Notes: a model not told the origin generated them from the letters alone. A stretch of DNA of 64,000 nt from Stutzerimonas stutzeri TS44 (GCA_000263395.1 AJXE01000007.1:62001-126000), one strand, 5' to 3'; numbered from the stretch's first letter, positions 1 to 11,595 are shown. Numbers and translations: made by a program.

Positions 1-1
1 A

Positions 2-466
2 ATGTCACGCCAGAGCAAGAACACCACGGCCACGCTGATCCCCTGCCTGCGCTATCGCGATGTGCCGCGCGCGCTCGACTGGTTGTGCCAGGCGTTCGAC
101 TTCGAGCGCCAGCGGGTCGTCGAAGACCCACTGGCAGGCGTCATCCATGCCCAGCTGAGCTTCGGCAACGGCATGTTGATGCTCGGGCCGGTGGCCGATT
201 CGCCCTACGGCCAGCTGCTACGCCAGCCCGACCAGCTCGGCGGCGTCTCGACCCAGGGCATCTATGTCGTGGTCAACAGCGCCGACGCGCTCTACGCCCG
301 GGCCAAGGCGGCGGGTGCGCAGATCGTCATCGAGCTGAAGGACGAGGACTACGGCGGCCGCGGCTTCACCTGCCGCGATCCGGAGGGCCACCTGTGGAGC
401 TTCGGCACCTACGACCCCTGGACCGATCCGGCGGCTGCCGAACTGGCGCACGTGGAGCACAGCTGA
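2..466 (+). CDS. VOC (glyoxalase/bleomycin-resistance fold) family protein
   Basis: A 154-residue single-domain protein of the vicinal oxygen chelate superfamily. It opens with a predicted beta strand ending in LRYRDVPRALDWL and closes with the typical pattern GGRGFTCRDPEGHLWSFGTY, in which the glutamate/histidine-rich final strand supplies metal or substrate contacts in this superfamily. The family includes glyoxalases, dioxygenases and antibiotic-binding proteins, so the substrate cannot be named. The stop codon overlaps the start of the aldo/keto reductase (TGATG), which suggests translational coupling and a shared detoxification role. The ATG lies two bases into the window, so no ribosome binding site can be seen and a start further upstream cannot be excluded. 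Confidence 0.85.
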   Translation: MSRQSKNTTATLIPCLRYRDVPRALDWLCQAFDFERQRVVEDPLAGVIHAQLSFGNGMLMLGPVADSPYGQLLRQPDQLGGVSTQGIYVVVNSADALYARAKAAGAQIVIELKDEDYGGRGFTCRDPEGHLWSFGTYDPWTDPAAAELAHVEHS

Positions 467-1293
467 TGCGCACGCTGCGTCTGCACGATGACCGCACGGT
501 GCCGGTGATCGGCCAGGGTACCTGGCACATGGGCGAGCGCCCTGCCGAGCGAGCGCGCGAAGTGGCGGCGCTGCGCCTGGGCATCGAGCTGGGCATGACG
601 CTTATCGATACCGCCGAGATGTACGGCGAGGGCGGGGCCGAGGAGGTGGTCGGCGAGGCCATCGCCAACCGGCGTGAACGGGTTTTCCTGGTCAGCAAGG
701 TCTATCCGCACAACGCCAGCCGGCGCGGCATCCCGCAGGCCTGCGAACGCAGTCTGCGGCGTCTGGGTTGCGATTATCTGGACCTCTACCTGCTGCACTG
801 GCGCGGCGAATATCCGCTGGCCGAAACCGTCGAGGCCTTCGAGCAGTTGAAGGCCGCCGGGCGGATTCGCGCCTGGGGCGTATCCAACCTCGACGTGGCC
901 GACTTGCAGGAGCTGCCGGACGGCGCGGCCTGTGCAGTCAATCAGGTGCTCTACAACCCGCAGGCGCGTGGCATCGAATTCGATCTGCTGCCCTGGTGCC
1001 AGGCGCACGGCATGCCGCTGATGGCCTACTGTCCGCTCGGCCAGGGCGGCCCGTTGCTGCGCCATTCGGCGTTGCTCGAAGTCGCGCGACGGCATGGCGT
1101 GCAGCCCGCCCAGGTGGCGCTGGCCTGGGCGCTGCGCCAGCCCGGTGTACTGGTGATTCCGAAGGCCGTCGAGCCGGCGCATGTGCACGCCAATGCCGCG
1201 GCGCACGATTTGCGCCTGACGGTCGAAGACCTGGCGCTGATCGACGCTGCCTTCGCGCCGCCGCGGCGTGCGCAGCCGCTGCAGATGGTTTAG
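466..1293 (+). CDS. Aldo/keto reductase
   Basis: A 275-residue NAD(P)H-dependent oxidoreductase of the aldo/keto reductase superfamily, about the usual length for a minimal (beta/alpha)8 AKR. The catalytic tetrad is visible as D48 and Y53 (DTAEMYGEG), K78 (LVSKVY) and H111 (YLLHWRG). The C-terminal VLVIPKAVEPAHV strand fits the nucleotide-binding loop. The sequence resembles bacterial AKRs that reduce small aldehydes, but the physiological substrate is unknown. The ATG overlaps the stop of the upstream VOC gene by one base, so the two are probably co-transcribed. It ends 13 bp before the convergent metR gene. Confidence 0.9.
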   Translation: MRTLRLHDDRTVPVIGQGTWHMGERPAERAREVAALRLGIELGMTLIDTAEMYGEGGAEEVVGEAIANRRERVFLVSKVYPHNASRRGIPQACERSLRRLGCDYLDLYLLHWRGEYPLAETVEAFEQLKAAGRIRAWGVSNLDVADLQELPDGAACAVNQVLYNPQARGIEFDLLPWCQAHGMPLMAYCPLGQGGPLLRHSALLEVARRHGVQPAQVALAWALRQPGVLVIPKAVEPAHVHANAAAHDLRLTVEDLALIDAAFAPPRRAQPLQMV

Positions 1294-1305
1294 CGGCCCG
1301 TTTGC

Positions 1306-2232
1306 TTAACGGCCGCGTGCCGCCGCGCTGACGCCTTCCAGCGTGGCGAACGAGGTGTCCTTGGCGGTCAGCAGGAAGTCGCGCATGAACGGCGAGTCGA
1401 GCATGTCCGAGCGGATGCCGGCGAACAGCGTGGCAAACAGGCCCTTCTCGCCCAGCCGCTTGGCGGTGACATAGCCGCGCGCGCTGTATTCATGCAGCGC
1501 CCAGTTCGGCACGCAGCACACGCCACGGCCGGAGGCCACCAGCTGCATCATCATCACCGTCAGTTCCGAGGTGCGCACCTGCGCCGGCTCGACGTCGGCC
1601 GGTTCGAGGAAGCGGGTGAAGATGTCCAGGCGGTCGCGCTCCACCGGGTAGGTGATCAGCGTTTCGCTGGCCAGATCTTCCGGGCGCACGTAGGGGCGGG
1701 TGGCCAGTGGGTGCTGGTTGGCCACCGCGAGCAGCGCCTCGTAGGTGAACAGCGGCACGTAGGTGATGCCCGGCAGGTCGATCGGGTCGGAGGTGACGAC
1801 CAGGTCGAGATCGCCGCGCGCCAGCGCCGGCAGCGGCGCGAAGGAGAAGCCCGAGGCCAGGTCCAGCTCCACCTCCGGCCAGGCGTCGCGGAACTGGTCG
1901 ATGGTCGGCATCAGCCACTGGAAGCAGCTGTGGCATTCGATCGCCATGTGCAGCCGGCCCGCCGTGCCGCCGGCCAGTCGCGCCAGGTCGCGCTCGGCGC
2001 TGCGCAGTTGCGGCAGCAGGCTGTCGGCCAGTTGCAGCAGGCGCAGGCCGGCACTGGTGAAACGCACCGGACGGGTCTTGCGCACGAACAATTGCACGCC
2101 GAGGCGCTCCTCAAGCTCCTTGAACTGGTGGGAGAGCGCCGACTGGGTCAGATGCAGCCGCTCGGCTGCCTCGACCAGGCTGTCGGTTTCCCGCAGTGCA
2201 TGAAGGGTCTTCAGGTGGCGGATTTCCAGCAT
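1306..2232 (-). CDS. metR: LysR-family methionine regulator MetR
   Basis: A 308-residue LysR-type transcription regulator. The N-terminal winged helix-turn-helix (about residues 1-60, MLEIRHLKTLHALRETDSL...) matches the start of known MetR proteins. The remaining part is the LysR substrate-binding domain, which in MetR senses homocysteine. The ATG at 2232 is preferred over an upstream in-frame ATG at 2268 because MetR proteins begin with MLEIRHLKTL. It is divergent from metE across a 243-bp gap, the classical arrangement in which MetR activates metE. Regulation by homocysteine is known for the family and is not shown by this sequence. Confidence 0.92.
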   Translation of the reverse strand: MLEIRHLKTLHALRETDSLVEAAERLHLTQSALSHQFKELEERLGVQLFVRKTRPVRFTSAGLRLLQLADSLLPQLRSAERDLARLAGGTAGRLHMAIECHSCFQWLMPTIDQFRDAWPEVELDLASGFSFAPLPALARGDLDLVVTSDPIDLPGITYVPLFTYEALLAVANQHPLATRPYVRPEDLASETLITYPVERDRLDIFTRFLEPADVEPAQVRTSELTVMMMQLVASGRGVCCVPNWALHEYSARGYVTAKRLGEKGLFATLFAGIRSDMLDSPFMRDFLLTAKDTSFATLEGVSAAARGR

Positions 2233-2405
2233 GTCGGCAGTCCTTGAATTGGCCGGAAGGCGCTGCACTCTGGGCAGCAGCGCTATGAGCGGTGCTCATC
2301 GAGGCGCAGTGTCGCGCAGGGGGAGGGGGCTGTCGAGCGAGTGATGCACCGGCAGGCGGTTGTGGCTGGCTTCATGAATAATTCTATTGATCAAGTTTAA
2401 ATGCT

Positions 2406-2418
2406 TGAGTTTGTTTCA
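2406..2418. promoter_or_regulatory. Candidate MetR operator upstream of metE
   Basis: The 13-mer TGAGTTTGTTTCA fits the MetR consensus TGAA-N5-TTCA with one mismatch. It lies 57 bp before the metE start in the metR-metE divergent region. The match is by eye, and no footprint or comparison was possible. Confidence 0.45.
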
Positions 2419-2475
2419 CCGGATGAGCTGGCCGACAATTCCTTTCGAATTTTTCAAAGGTCAATGGAGATCGTC

Positions 2476-4800
2476 ATGGCTGTAGCGCACTCACTGGGGT
2501 TCCCCCGCATCGGCGGCGACCGCGAGCTGAAGAAAGCCCTGGAGGCGTACTGGAAGCACGAGCTGGGCGAAGCCGGCCTGCGTCAGGTCGGTCGTGAGCT
2601 GCGCGCGCGGCACTGGCAGCTGCAGGCCGACGCCGGCATCCAGCTGCTGCCGGTGGGCGATTTCGCCTGGTACGACCAGGTGCTGAGCCATTCGCTGATG
2701 TTCGGCGTGATCCCGCCGCGTTTTCGCCCGGCGGGCGGTGCGATCGGCCTGGACACGCTGTTCGCGATGGCGCGCGGTGTCGGCCAGCGCTGCTGCGGCG
2801 GCGATGCCCAGGCGCAGGAGATGACCAAGTGGTTCGATACCAACTATCACTACCTGGTGCCGGAGTTCGACGCACAGCAGCAGTTCGAGCTGAGCTGGAC
2901 GCAGCTGTTCGAGGAGGTCGACGAGGCGCTGGCGCTGGGCCATGCGGTCAAGCCGGTGGTGATCGGTCCGCTGAGCTACCTGTGGCTGGGCAAGGCCAAG
3001 GGCGCGGAATTCGACAAGCTGGACCTGCTCGAGCGTCTGCTGCCGGTCTACGGCCAGGTGTTCGAGCGGCTGGCGGCGCAGGGCGTGGAGTGGGTGCAGA
3101 TCGACGAACCGATCCTCGCGCTGGACCTGCCGCAGGACTGGAAGAATGCCTTCGAGCGCGCCTATAACCTGCTGCAGCGTTCCCCGCTGAAGAAGCTGGT
3201 GGCGACCTATTTTGGCGGCCTGGAAGACAACCTCGGGCTGGCGGCCGTGCTGCCGGTGGATGGTCTGCACATCGATCTGGTGCGTGCGCCGGACCAGTAC
3301 CCGGTGATTCTCGACCGGCTGCCGGCATACAAGGTGCTCTCGCTCGGCCTGGTCGACGGGCGCAACGTCTGGCGCTGCGACCTGGACAAGGCGCTGGCGG
3401 TGCTGCGCCACGCCGACGAACGCCTGGGCGAGCGGCTGTGGGTGGCGCCGTCCTGCTCGCTGCTGCACAGCCCGGTGGACCTGGCGCGCGAGGACCAGCT
3501 GGATGGCGAGCTGAAGAGCTGGCTGGCCTTCGCCGTGCAGAAGTGTGCCGAAGTGGCGCTGCTGGCCCGTGCGGTCAATCAGCCGGACGCCGCCGAGGTG
3601 CAGGCCGCGCTGGCCGAGAGCCGCGCGGTGCAGCAGGCGCGGGCCACCTCGCCGCGCATCCACAATCCGACGGTGCGCGCGCGCCTGGCCGCCATCACGC
3701 CCGCCGACAGCCGCCGCGCATCGCCGTTTGCCGAGCGCATCGCAAAGCAGCGCGTGCATCTGCAGTTGCCGGCGTTTCCGACCACCACCATCGGCTCCTT
3801 CCCGCAGACGGCGACGATCCGCCAGGCGCGTCAGGCCCATCGGCTCGGCACGCTCGGCGACGCCGACTACGTCGCCGCGATGCAGGCGGAGATCCGTCAC
3901 GCGGTGGCGCTGCAGGAACAGCTCGGCCTGGACGTGCTGGTGCACGGTGAGGCCGAGCGCAACGACATGGTCGAGTATTTCGCCGAGCAGCTCGACGGCT
4001 ACGTCTTTACCCGTTTCGGCTGGGTGCAGAGCTACGGCTCGCGCTGCGTCAAGCCGGCGATCATCTACGGCGATCTGAGCCGTCCGCGACCGATGACCGT
4101 GGGCTGGATCCGCTACGCCCAGCAGCAGACCGGCAAGGTCATGAAGGGCATGCTCACCGGCCCGGTGACCATGCTGATGTGGTCGTTCCCGCGCGAGGAC
4201 GTCAGCCGCGAGGTGCAGGCGCGGCAGCTGGCGCTGGCGATTCGCGACGAGGTCTGCGACCTGGAGGCGGCCGGCATCCGTATCGTGCAGATCGACGAGG
4301 CGGCGTTCCGCGAGGGTCTGCCGTTGCGCCGCGCGCAGTGGCAGGGCTACCTCGACTGGGCGGTGGAGGCCTTCCGCCTGTGCGCCAGCGGCGTGCGCGA
4401 CGAGACGCAGATTCACACGCACATGTGCTACAGCGAGTTCAACGATGTGATCGAGTCCATCGCGGCGATGGACGCCGACGTCATCACCATCGAGACGTCG
4501 CGTTCGCAGATGGAGCTGCTCGAGGCGTTCCGTGCCTTCGACTATCCCAATGAGATCGGCCCGGGCGTCTACGACATCCACTCGCCGCGGGTGCCGGACG
4601 CCACGGAAATGGTCGAGCTGCTGGAGCAGGCCGCCGAGCGCATCCCCGCCGAGCGCTTGTGGGTCAACCCCGACTGCGGACTGAAGACCCGCGGCTGGCC
4701 GGAGACCGAGGCGGCGCTGGTGAACATGGTGGCCGCCGCGCGGCAGCTACGTCGCAGCCATGCCGACCAGCCGCGTGCCGCCGTCGCCGCTCAGGCCTGA
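2476..4800 (+). CDS. metE: Cobalamin-independent methionine synthase MetE
   Basis: A 774-residue 5-methyltetrahydropteroyltriglutamate-homocysteine methyltransferase, which makes methionine without vitamin B12. The N-terminal LGFPRIG and the core motif [12 protein letters not shown] are typical of MetE. The zinc/homocysteine ligands are present as H649 and C651 (HTHMCYSEF), E673 and C734 ([11 protein letters not shown]), offset by eight from E. coli numbering. The ATG at 2476 is chosen because it has GGAG six bases upstream and begins at the conserved N-terminus; an in-frame ATG at 2401 would add 25 unconserved residues. The gene is divergent from its likely activator metR. Its last 10 bp overlap the 3' end of the convergent glpD. 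Confidence 0.96.
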   Translation: MAVAHSLGFPRIGGDRELKKALEAYWKHELGEAGLRQVGRELRARHWQLQADAGIQLLPVGDFAWYDQVLSHSLMFGVIPPRFRPAGGAIGLDTLFAMARGVGQRCCGGDAQAQEMTKWFDTNYHYLVPEFDAQQQFELSWTQLFEEVDEALALGHAVKPVVIGPLSYLWLGKAKGAEFDKLDLLERLLPVYGQVFERLAAQGVEWVQIDEPILALDLPQDWKNAFERAYNLLQRSPLKKLVATYFGGLEDNLGLAAVLPVDGLHIDLVRAPDQYPVILDRLPAYKVLSLGLVDGRNVWRCDLDKALAVLRHADERLGERLWVAPSCSLLHSPVDLAREDQLDGELKSWLAFAVQKCAEVALLARAVNQPDAAEVQAALAESRAVQQARATSPRIHNPTVRARLAAITPADSRRASPFAERIAKQRVHLQLPAFPTTTIGSFPQTATIRQARQAHRLGTLGDADYVAAMQAEIRHAVALQEQLGLDVLVHGEAERNDMVEYFAEQLDGYVFTRFGWVQSYGSRCVKPAIIYGDLSRPRPMTVGWIRYAQQQTGKVMKGMLTGPVTMLMWSFPREDVSREVQARQLALAIRDEVCDLEAAGIRIVQIDEAAFREGLPLRRAQWQGYLDWAVEAFRLCASGVRDETQIHTHMCYSEFNDVIESIAAMDADVITIETSRSQMELLEAFRAFDYPNEIGPGVYDIHSPRVPDATEMVELLEQAAERIPAERLWVNPDCGLKTRGWPETEAALVNMVAAARQLRRSHADQPRAAVAAQA

Positions 4801-6350
4801 CGCAGCGTAGCGGGGCCGGGGGCGATGAACAGCGGCAGGCACTCGCGTGTCTGCCGCTGCAGATAGCCGTCCAGGCGCGCCTGGCCCGGGACGTCGAGGA
4901 ACAGGCCGAGCTTGCTGCGTCGCCAGAGGATGTCCTCGGCGATCAGCGCCCATTCCGCGGCGATCAGGTAGTCCACCTCGCGGGCATACAGCCCGCTGCC
5001 GAAGTGCTCGCCGAGATCGGCCAAGTCGTGCAGGCCGCGCAGCAGGGTCCAGCTGCGGTTGCCGTAGCTGTGCGCCCAGCGCCGGGCGAGCGCTTCGGGC
5101 AGCCAGGGCGCGTCGCGGCATAGCGCCTCGGTGAGGTCGTGCGGGGTGCCCATGTTCTCGCCGCCGGGTAGGCGCGCATCGTGGGTCCAGGCCGGTTTCA
5201 TCCGCGTGAACCAGGGTGCGAGTTCGCCCAGCGCGGCTTCGGCAAGCTTGCGGTAGGTGGTCAGCTTGCCGCCGAACACCGACAGCAGCGGCGGCTCGTG
5301 GCCCGGGGCGCTCAGCGCCAGGGTGTAGTCGCGGGTGACCGCCGCCGGATCGGAGGATTCGTCGTCGAGCAGCGGACGCACGCCGGCGTAGCGGTAGCGG
5401 ATGTCGTCGGCCCGCAGCTGCTGCTTGAAGTAACGGTTGACCACCGTCAGCAGGTAGTCCACTTCCTCTTCGGTGACCGTCACTTTGGCCGGATCGCCGC
5501 GGTATTCGCGGTCGGTGGTGCCGATCAGGCTGAACTGCTCCAGGTAGGGAATCACGAAGACGATGCGGCGGTCGTCGTTCTGCAGGATGTAAGCCTGCTC
5601 GCCGTCGTAGAGCCGGGGCACGACCAGGTGGCTGCCCTGGACCAGGCGGATGGCGTGCGCCGGTCGCTGGCGCAGCGCCTCGTGCAGGAAATCGGTCACC
5701 CACGGCCCCGTGGCATTCACCAGCGCACGGGCGCGCAGCGAGTAGCGGCTGCCGTCGGCCCGTTCCAGATGCAGATGCCACAGGCCCTTGCTGTGCCGCG
5801 CGCTGACGCAGCGGGTGCGGGTGTGGATATGCGCGCCATGCTCGCGGGCGCTCATGGCGTTGAGCACTACCAGGCGGGCATCGTCGACCCAGCAGTCGGA
5901 ATACTCGAAGCCCTGGGTGATCTCGGCCTTGAGCGGGCTGTCCGCGCCGAACCGCAGGCGGCGCGAGGGCGCCAGGCGCTCGCGCCGGCCCAGGTGGTCA
6001 TAGAGGAACAGGCCGGTGCGGATCATCCATGCCGGGCGCAAGTGCGGACGGTACGGCAGGATGAAGCGCAGCGGCGCGATGATATGCGGCGCCTTGCTCA
6101 GCAGCACCTCGCGCTCGGCCAGCGCCTCACGCACCAGACGCAGCTCGTAATGCTCGAGATAGCGCAGGCCGCCGTGCACCAGCTTGCTGCTGGCCGAGGA
6201 GGTGTGCTGCGCCAGGTCATCCTGCTCGCAGAGGTAGACCGACAGGCCGCGCCCGGCGGCATCCGCGGCGATGCCGACACCATTGATGCCGCCACCGATG
6301 ATGGCCAGATCGTAGATTTCGGCGACAGGCGCGAGGGGGGGATGCTGCAT
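4791..6350 (-). CDS. glpD: Aerobic glycerol-3-phosphate dehydrogenase GlpD
   Basis: A 519-residue FAD-dependent sn-glycerol-3-phosphate dehydrogenase, which oxidises glycerol-3-phosphate to dihydroxyacetone phosphate and passes electrons to ubiquinone at the inner membrane. The N-terminal Rossmann motif [19 protein letters not shown] (about residues 17-36) and [19 protein letters not shown] are diagnostic. The DAO domain is followed by the C-terminal helical domain. The start at 6350 is preferred to the upstream in-frame ATG at 6425 because that one would run into the divergent ybaK start. No other glp genes are in the window, so this copy stands alone. Its end overlaps metE by 10 bp. Confidence 0.95.
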   Translation of the reverse strand: MQHPPLAPVAEIYDLAIIGGGINGVGIAADAAGRGLSVYLCEQDDLAQHTSSASSKLVHGGLRYLEHYELRLVREALAEREVLLSKAPHIIAPLRFILPYRPHLRPAWMIRTGLFLYDHLGRRERLAPSRRLRFGADSPLKAEITQGFEYSDCWVDDARLVVLNAMSAREHGAHIHTRTRCVSARHSKGLWHLHLERADGSRYSLRARALVNATGPWVTDFLHEALRQRPAHAIRLVQGSHLVVPRLYDGEQAYILQNDDRRIVFVIPYLEQFSLIGTTDREYRGDPAKVTVTEEEVDYLLTVVNRYFKQQLRADDIRYRYAGVRPLLDDESSDPAAVTRDYTLALSAPGHEPPLLSVFGGKLTTYRKLAEAALGELAPWFTRMKPAWTHDARLPGGENMGTPHDLTEALCRDAPWLPEALARRWAHSYGNRSWTLLRGLHDLADLGEHFGSGLYAREVDYLIAAEWALIAEDILWRRSKLGLFLDVPGQARLDGYLQRQTRECLPLFIAPGPATLRQA

Positions 6351-6418
6351 GGAGTGCTCACCACGGATGCGTTGCCTGCTAAGGTACAGGCATTCAGCCA
6401 GCCACATCATTACAGAAC

Positions 6419-6889
6419 ATGACACCTGCCATCGATCTGCTGAAAAAAGCGCGCGTCGAACATCGCGTACATAGCTACGAACACGATCCGAAGACGGCCT
6501 CCTACGGCCTGGAAGCCGCCGAAAAGCTCGGCCTCGATCCGGCGCGGGTATTCAAGACGCTGCTCGCCTGCAGCGAGAAGAACGAGCTGCTGGTAGCGGT
6601 GGTACCGGTGGCCGGCACGCTCGACCTCAAGGCACTGGCACAGGCGGCCGGGGTGAAGAAGGTGGAGATGGCCGATCCGCAGGTGGCGCAGCGCAGCACC
6701 GGCTATCTGCTTGGCGGCATCAGCCCGCTGGGGCAGAAGAAGCGCCTGCGTACCTTCATCGACAGTTCGGCGCAGGCGCAGCCGAGCATCCATGTCAGTG
6801 CCGGGCGGCGTGGGCTGGAGGTCGAGCTGGCGCCGGCGCTGCTGGCCGAACAGACCCGCGCGCTCTTCGCGCCGATCGGTCGCGACTGA
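6419..6889 (+). CDS. ybaK: Cys-tRNA(Pro)/Cys-tRNA(Cys) deacylase YbaK
   Basis: A 156-residue member of the YbaK/EbsC aminoacyl-tRNA editing family, which hydrolyses Cys-tRNA(Pro) mischarged by prolyl-tRNA synthetase. Family hallmarks are visible: the ARVFKTLL segment containing the catalytic lysine, VPVAGTLDLKALAQAAG, and the GGISPLGQKKRL loop. Length equals the usual 155-160 residues. It is divergent from glpD with a 68-bp gap and convergent with mltF. Because it is a free-standing domain it probably edits in trans. Confidence 0.93.
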   Translation: MTPAIDLLKKARVEHRVHSYEHDPKTASYGLEAAEKLGLDPARVFKTLLACSEKNELLVAVVPVAGTLDLKALAQAAGVKKVEMADPQVAQRSTGYLLGGISPLGQKKRLRTFIDSSAQAQPSIHVSAGRRGLEVELAPALLAEQTRALFAPIGRD

Positions 6890-6903
6890 GCGCGGCCGGG
6901 GGA

Positions 6904-8888
<1,985 letters not shown>

Positions 8889-8970
8889 ATGACGCATCAA
8901 TCGGCCGGTAGGCTGGCGTCCCCCGAGCGTCTAAGCTGAGGCTCTTTCCTTCATCCGGCGGAGCCTGTCC

Positions 8971-9909
8971 ATGCACGAGCTGATCCTGCACCACTATCCC
9001 ACCTCGCCCTTTGCCGAGAAGGCGCGTCTGCTGCTGGGCTTCAAGCAGCTGTCGTGGCGCTCGGTGCTGATTCCGCCGGTGATGCCCAAGCCCGATCTGA
9101 CCGCGCTGACCGGCGGCTACCGGCGCACGCCGGTGCTGCAGGTCGGGGCCGACGTGTACTGCGACACGGCGCTGATCGCCCGTCGCCTGGAGGCCGAGAA
9201 GGCCACGCCCGAGCTGTTTCCCGAGGGCCAGGAATTCAACGTCGCGGTGCTCGCCGCCTGGGCCGATTCGGTGCTGTTCCTTACTGCGGTGAGCCTGGTG
9301 TTCCAGCCGGAGTCGATGGCGTTGCGCTTTGCCAATGTGCCCAAGGAATTCGTCGAGACCTTCGGCAAGGATCGTGCGCAGCTGTTCAGCAACGGCAGCG
9401 TCAGCCGCGTTTCGCTGGCGCAGGCGAAGAACGACTGGCCGACCTACATGGCGCGGCTGCAGCAGCAGCTGGCGCGCAGCGAGGGTGAGTTCCTGTTCGG
9501 TGCCGCGCCGTCGCTGGCCGATTTTGCCGTGGCGCACTGCCTGTGGTTCCTGCGGGCGACGCCGGTGACCGCGCCGCTGGTGGACGATTACCCGGATGTC
9601 CGCGCTTGGTTGGGCAAGGTGCTGGGCGTCGGGCATGGCTCGTTCAGCGAGCTGCCGGCCGAGCACGCATTGCAGATCGCCCGCGAGGCGACGCCGGCGG
9701 CCTTGCCGGATGAGCCGTTCGCCGAGCCGAACGGCTTCGCCCAGGGGCAGCGCGTGGTGATCCGTGCGGTGGATTACGGCAGCGATCCGGTGGAGGGCGA
9801 GCTGCTGTTCGCCGGCAGCGAGGAACTGATCCTGCGCCGCGAAGACGCGCGCGCGGGTGTGGTCCACGTGCATTTCCCGCGCCTGGGTTACCGCATCGAA
9901 GCCTGCTAA
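8971..9909 (+). CDS. Glutathione S-transferase family protein with C-terminal extension
   Basis: A 312-residue protein. Residues 1-80 form a thioredoxin-like GST N-terminal domain (LILHHYPTSPFAEKARLLLGFK) and residues 90-210 a helical C-terminal domain with the FLFGAAPSLADFAVAHCLWFL motif of GSTs. The last 90 residues (QGQRVVIRAVDYGSDPVEGELLF...) exceed the usual GST length of about 210 and look like a small beta-barrel. The catalytic residue is not obvious; a serine in the SPFAEK turn is possible. Substrate unknown. A GGAG-type site precedes the ATG. It converges with the DUF4344 gene with only 6 bp between. Confidence 0.87.
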   Translation: MHELILHHYPTSPFAEKARLLLGFKQLSWRSVLIPPVMPKPDLTALTGGYRRTPVLQVGADVYCDTALIARRLEAEKATPELFPEGQEFNVAVLAAWADSVLFLTAVSLVFQPESMALRFANVPKEFVETFGKDRAQLFSNGSVSRVSLAQAKNDWPTYMARLQQQLARSEGEFLFGAAPSLADFAVAHCLWFLRATPVTAPLVDDYPDVRAWLGKVLGVGHGSFSELPAEHALQIAREATPAALPDEPFAEPNGFAQGQRVVIRAVDYGSDPVEGELLFAGSEELILRREDARAGVVHVHFPRLGYRIEAC

Positions 9910-9915
9910 GGGGCG

Positions 9916-10761
9916 TCAGCGGGCAGGTTGCGGCGCGCGTTCGGCGGGCAGCTGGGCGGCCAGATCGCGGAAATAGGCGACGCGCTCGTAGCACAGCGTC
10001 AGTTCGCCGCTGATGCGGTTGAACCAGGCGTCGGGCGCGCCGCAGGTGGTCATGCGCAGCGTGAGGTCGCGCGGCAGGTCGAAGGCCTCGCTCGCCTTGC
10101 GCGCCACCGCTTCCAGCTCGCCGCTGGCGCGAATTTTTTGATGCAGCGCCGCCGCGTCCGCCAGATGGCCCGGCGGATCGTCGTAGACCACGGCGATCCG
10201 ATGCCGCGGTGTGCCGGGCGCCGGCGGTTGCAGGCGCTCGCGCAGCCAGCGCACGGCGTGCGCTACCTGCTGGTATTCCTCGGGGCAGTAGAGCGCGCGC
10301 TCGGCCGGCAGCCCGCTGACGTCGAGCACCCAGTCGAGCCGGTCCGGGTCGCTGCCGTAGGCCAGGCAGGCGATGTTGTAGAAGCGCTGCGCATCCAGCG
10401 CATGGCTGTCCCAGAGCGCGATACCGTCGCCGTTGCGCTCGGCGTTGCGCCATTCCAGCCGCCAGTAGTCGGCGACGTCCATCAGCTTGGCGTAGAACGC
10501 GGCGTCATGCTGGCGGTCGTGCAGCAGAAACAGCCCCATGAAACCGAGCTGGTCGGCGGCATCTTCCTCGCGGCCGAGCACGGGCAGGCCGAGTTCGCTG
10601 ATCAGCAGATGCCCCATTTCGTGCATCAGGGTGAATTCGGCATTGGCCACGGTGAAGCGCAGCGCCTGCGCGGACAGGCCGGGCGCCTGCTCCTGCGCGG
10701 CAGCCGGGGCGACGAGGCTGGCCAGCAGCCAGCCCAGCGCGGTCAGCGCCGGGGTTCGCAC
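9916..10761 (-). CDS. DUF4344 family putative metallopeptidase, exported
   Basis: A 281-residue secreted protein with a HEMGH zinc-protease motif at residues 47-51 and a downstream glutamate-rich segment (GREEDAADQLG) that could give the third ligand. This matches the DUF4344 family, whose substrate is unknown. A GTG at 10761 is preferred over the ATG at 10812: it has AAGG six bases upstream and yields a clean signal peptide of 22 residues ending APAAA before QEQ, whereas the ATG would add a basic 17-residue stretch. The start lies inside the 3' end of the upstream polyphosphate kinase gene (19-bp overlap), which implies co-transcription. Confidence 0.82.
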   Translation of the reverse strand: MRTPALTALGWLLASLVAPAAAQEQAPGLSAQALRFTVANAEFTLMHEMGHLLISELGLPVLGREEDAADQLGFMGLFLLHDRQHDAAFYAKLMDVADYWRLEWRNAERNGDGIALWDSHALDAQRFYNIACLAYGSDPDRLDWVLDVSGLPAERALYCPEEYQQVAHAVRWLRERLQPPAPGTPRHRIAVVYDDPPGHLADAAALHQKIRASGELEAVARKASEAFDLPRDLTLRMTTCGAPDAWFNRISGELTLCYERVAYFRDLAAQLPAERAPQPAR

Positions 10762-11579
10762 GCAATGCCTTGCAGATCGTCGGCGCTGAAGGGCGCCGGC
10801 CGCTGCGGCCAATCCTGTGCCAGCTGTTCAAGCTCCCGGGCGAGCAGGCTGGCGACGAGCAGGTCGCGCAGCCAGCGATGATCGGCGGGGATCACATACC
10901 AGGGTGCGTTCGGCAGATGGCTGGCGGCGAGCACCTCGGCCCAGCGCGCCTCGCGGTGGGCGAAGTCGCGGTGATCGTCGAGATCGCTGGCGCTCAGCTT
11001 CCAGCGCTTGTTCGGCTGCTCCAGACGCTGATGCAGGCGGCGCTTCTGCTCGGCGCAGGAAATCTGCAAGTAGCACTTCAGCGGGCGGATGTGCAGGCTC
11101 GGCAGTTCCTCTTCCAGCGCGCGGATCGCGGCCTGCCGCGGCGCCAAATCGGCGGTCTCGCACAGGCCGTCGCGCAGGTCGCTGACCAGTGCCTCGTAAT
11201 AGCTGCGGTCGAAGATGGCGAGCGTGCCGGGCGCGGGCAGACGCCGCCGATAGCGCCAGAGGAAGTCGTGCGCGCGCTCCTCGGCATTCGGCGCCTGGAA
11301 GCTGCTGGCGGCCAGCGCCAGCGGGTCGAGCCCGCTCAGTACGCGACGAATGACACCATTCTTGCCGGCGCAATCGGGGCCTTGCAGCACCAGCAGCAAG
11401 GCAGCGTGGCGATTGGCCCAGAGCATGGTCAGCCGTTCGCGCAGCCAGCCCTTGAGCGTGAGCAGTTGCGCCTGTGCCTGCGCCTTGTCCAGACCGTACT
11501 GACGGGCGGGGTCGCCGGCCAGCGGTGCCGCTGGGTTGCACAGGCAATCATCGAGAACGGCATCGGGCAGGCGCGACAT
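10743..11579 (-). CDS. Polyphosphate kinase 2 (PPK2) family protein
   Basis: A 278-residue PPK2-family phosphotransferase, which uses polyphosphate to phosphorylate nucleotides. The Walker A-like loop is GPDCAGKNG (residues 67-75) and the Walker B/acidic segment is FDRSYYEALV with D124. The lid-like basic helix RWKLSASDLDDH follows. Nucleoside mono- versus diphosphate preference cannot be fixed from sequence; the size and the DCAGKNG loop resemble class I/III single-domain enzymes. It lies upstream of and overlaps the DUF4344 gene, and is 16 bp downstream of yejK, so the three may form one unit. Confidence 0.88.
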   Translation of the reverse strand: MSRLPDAVLDDCLCNPAAPLAGDPARQYGLDKAQAQAQLLTLKGWLRERLTMLWANRHAALLLVLQGPDCAGKNGVIRRVLSGLDPLALAASSFQAPNAEERAHDFLWRYRRRLPAPGTLAIFDRSYYEALVSDLRDGLCETADLAPRQAAIRALEEELPSLHIRPLKCYLQISCAEQKRRLHQRLEQPNKRWKLSASDLDDHRDFAHREARWAEVLAASHLPNAPWYVIPADHRWLRDLLVASLLARELEQLAQDWPQRPAPFSADDLQGIACEPRR

Positions 11580-11595
11580 GAGGGGCCTCGGGTGA

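Noticed and set aside
2401..2475. A longer metE starting at the ATG at 2401
   Set aside because: The extra 25 residues are not like MetE, and the ATG at 2476 has a good GGAG. The MetR site would then be inside the gene.
2491..4581. A 696-codon open frame antisense to metE
   Set aside because: Same cause: third-position G/C bias of metE. The translation is low-complexity in His, Gln, Arg and Leu.
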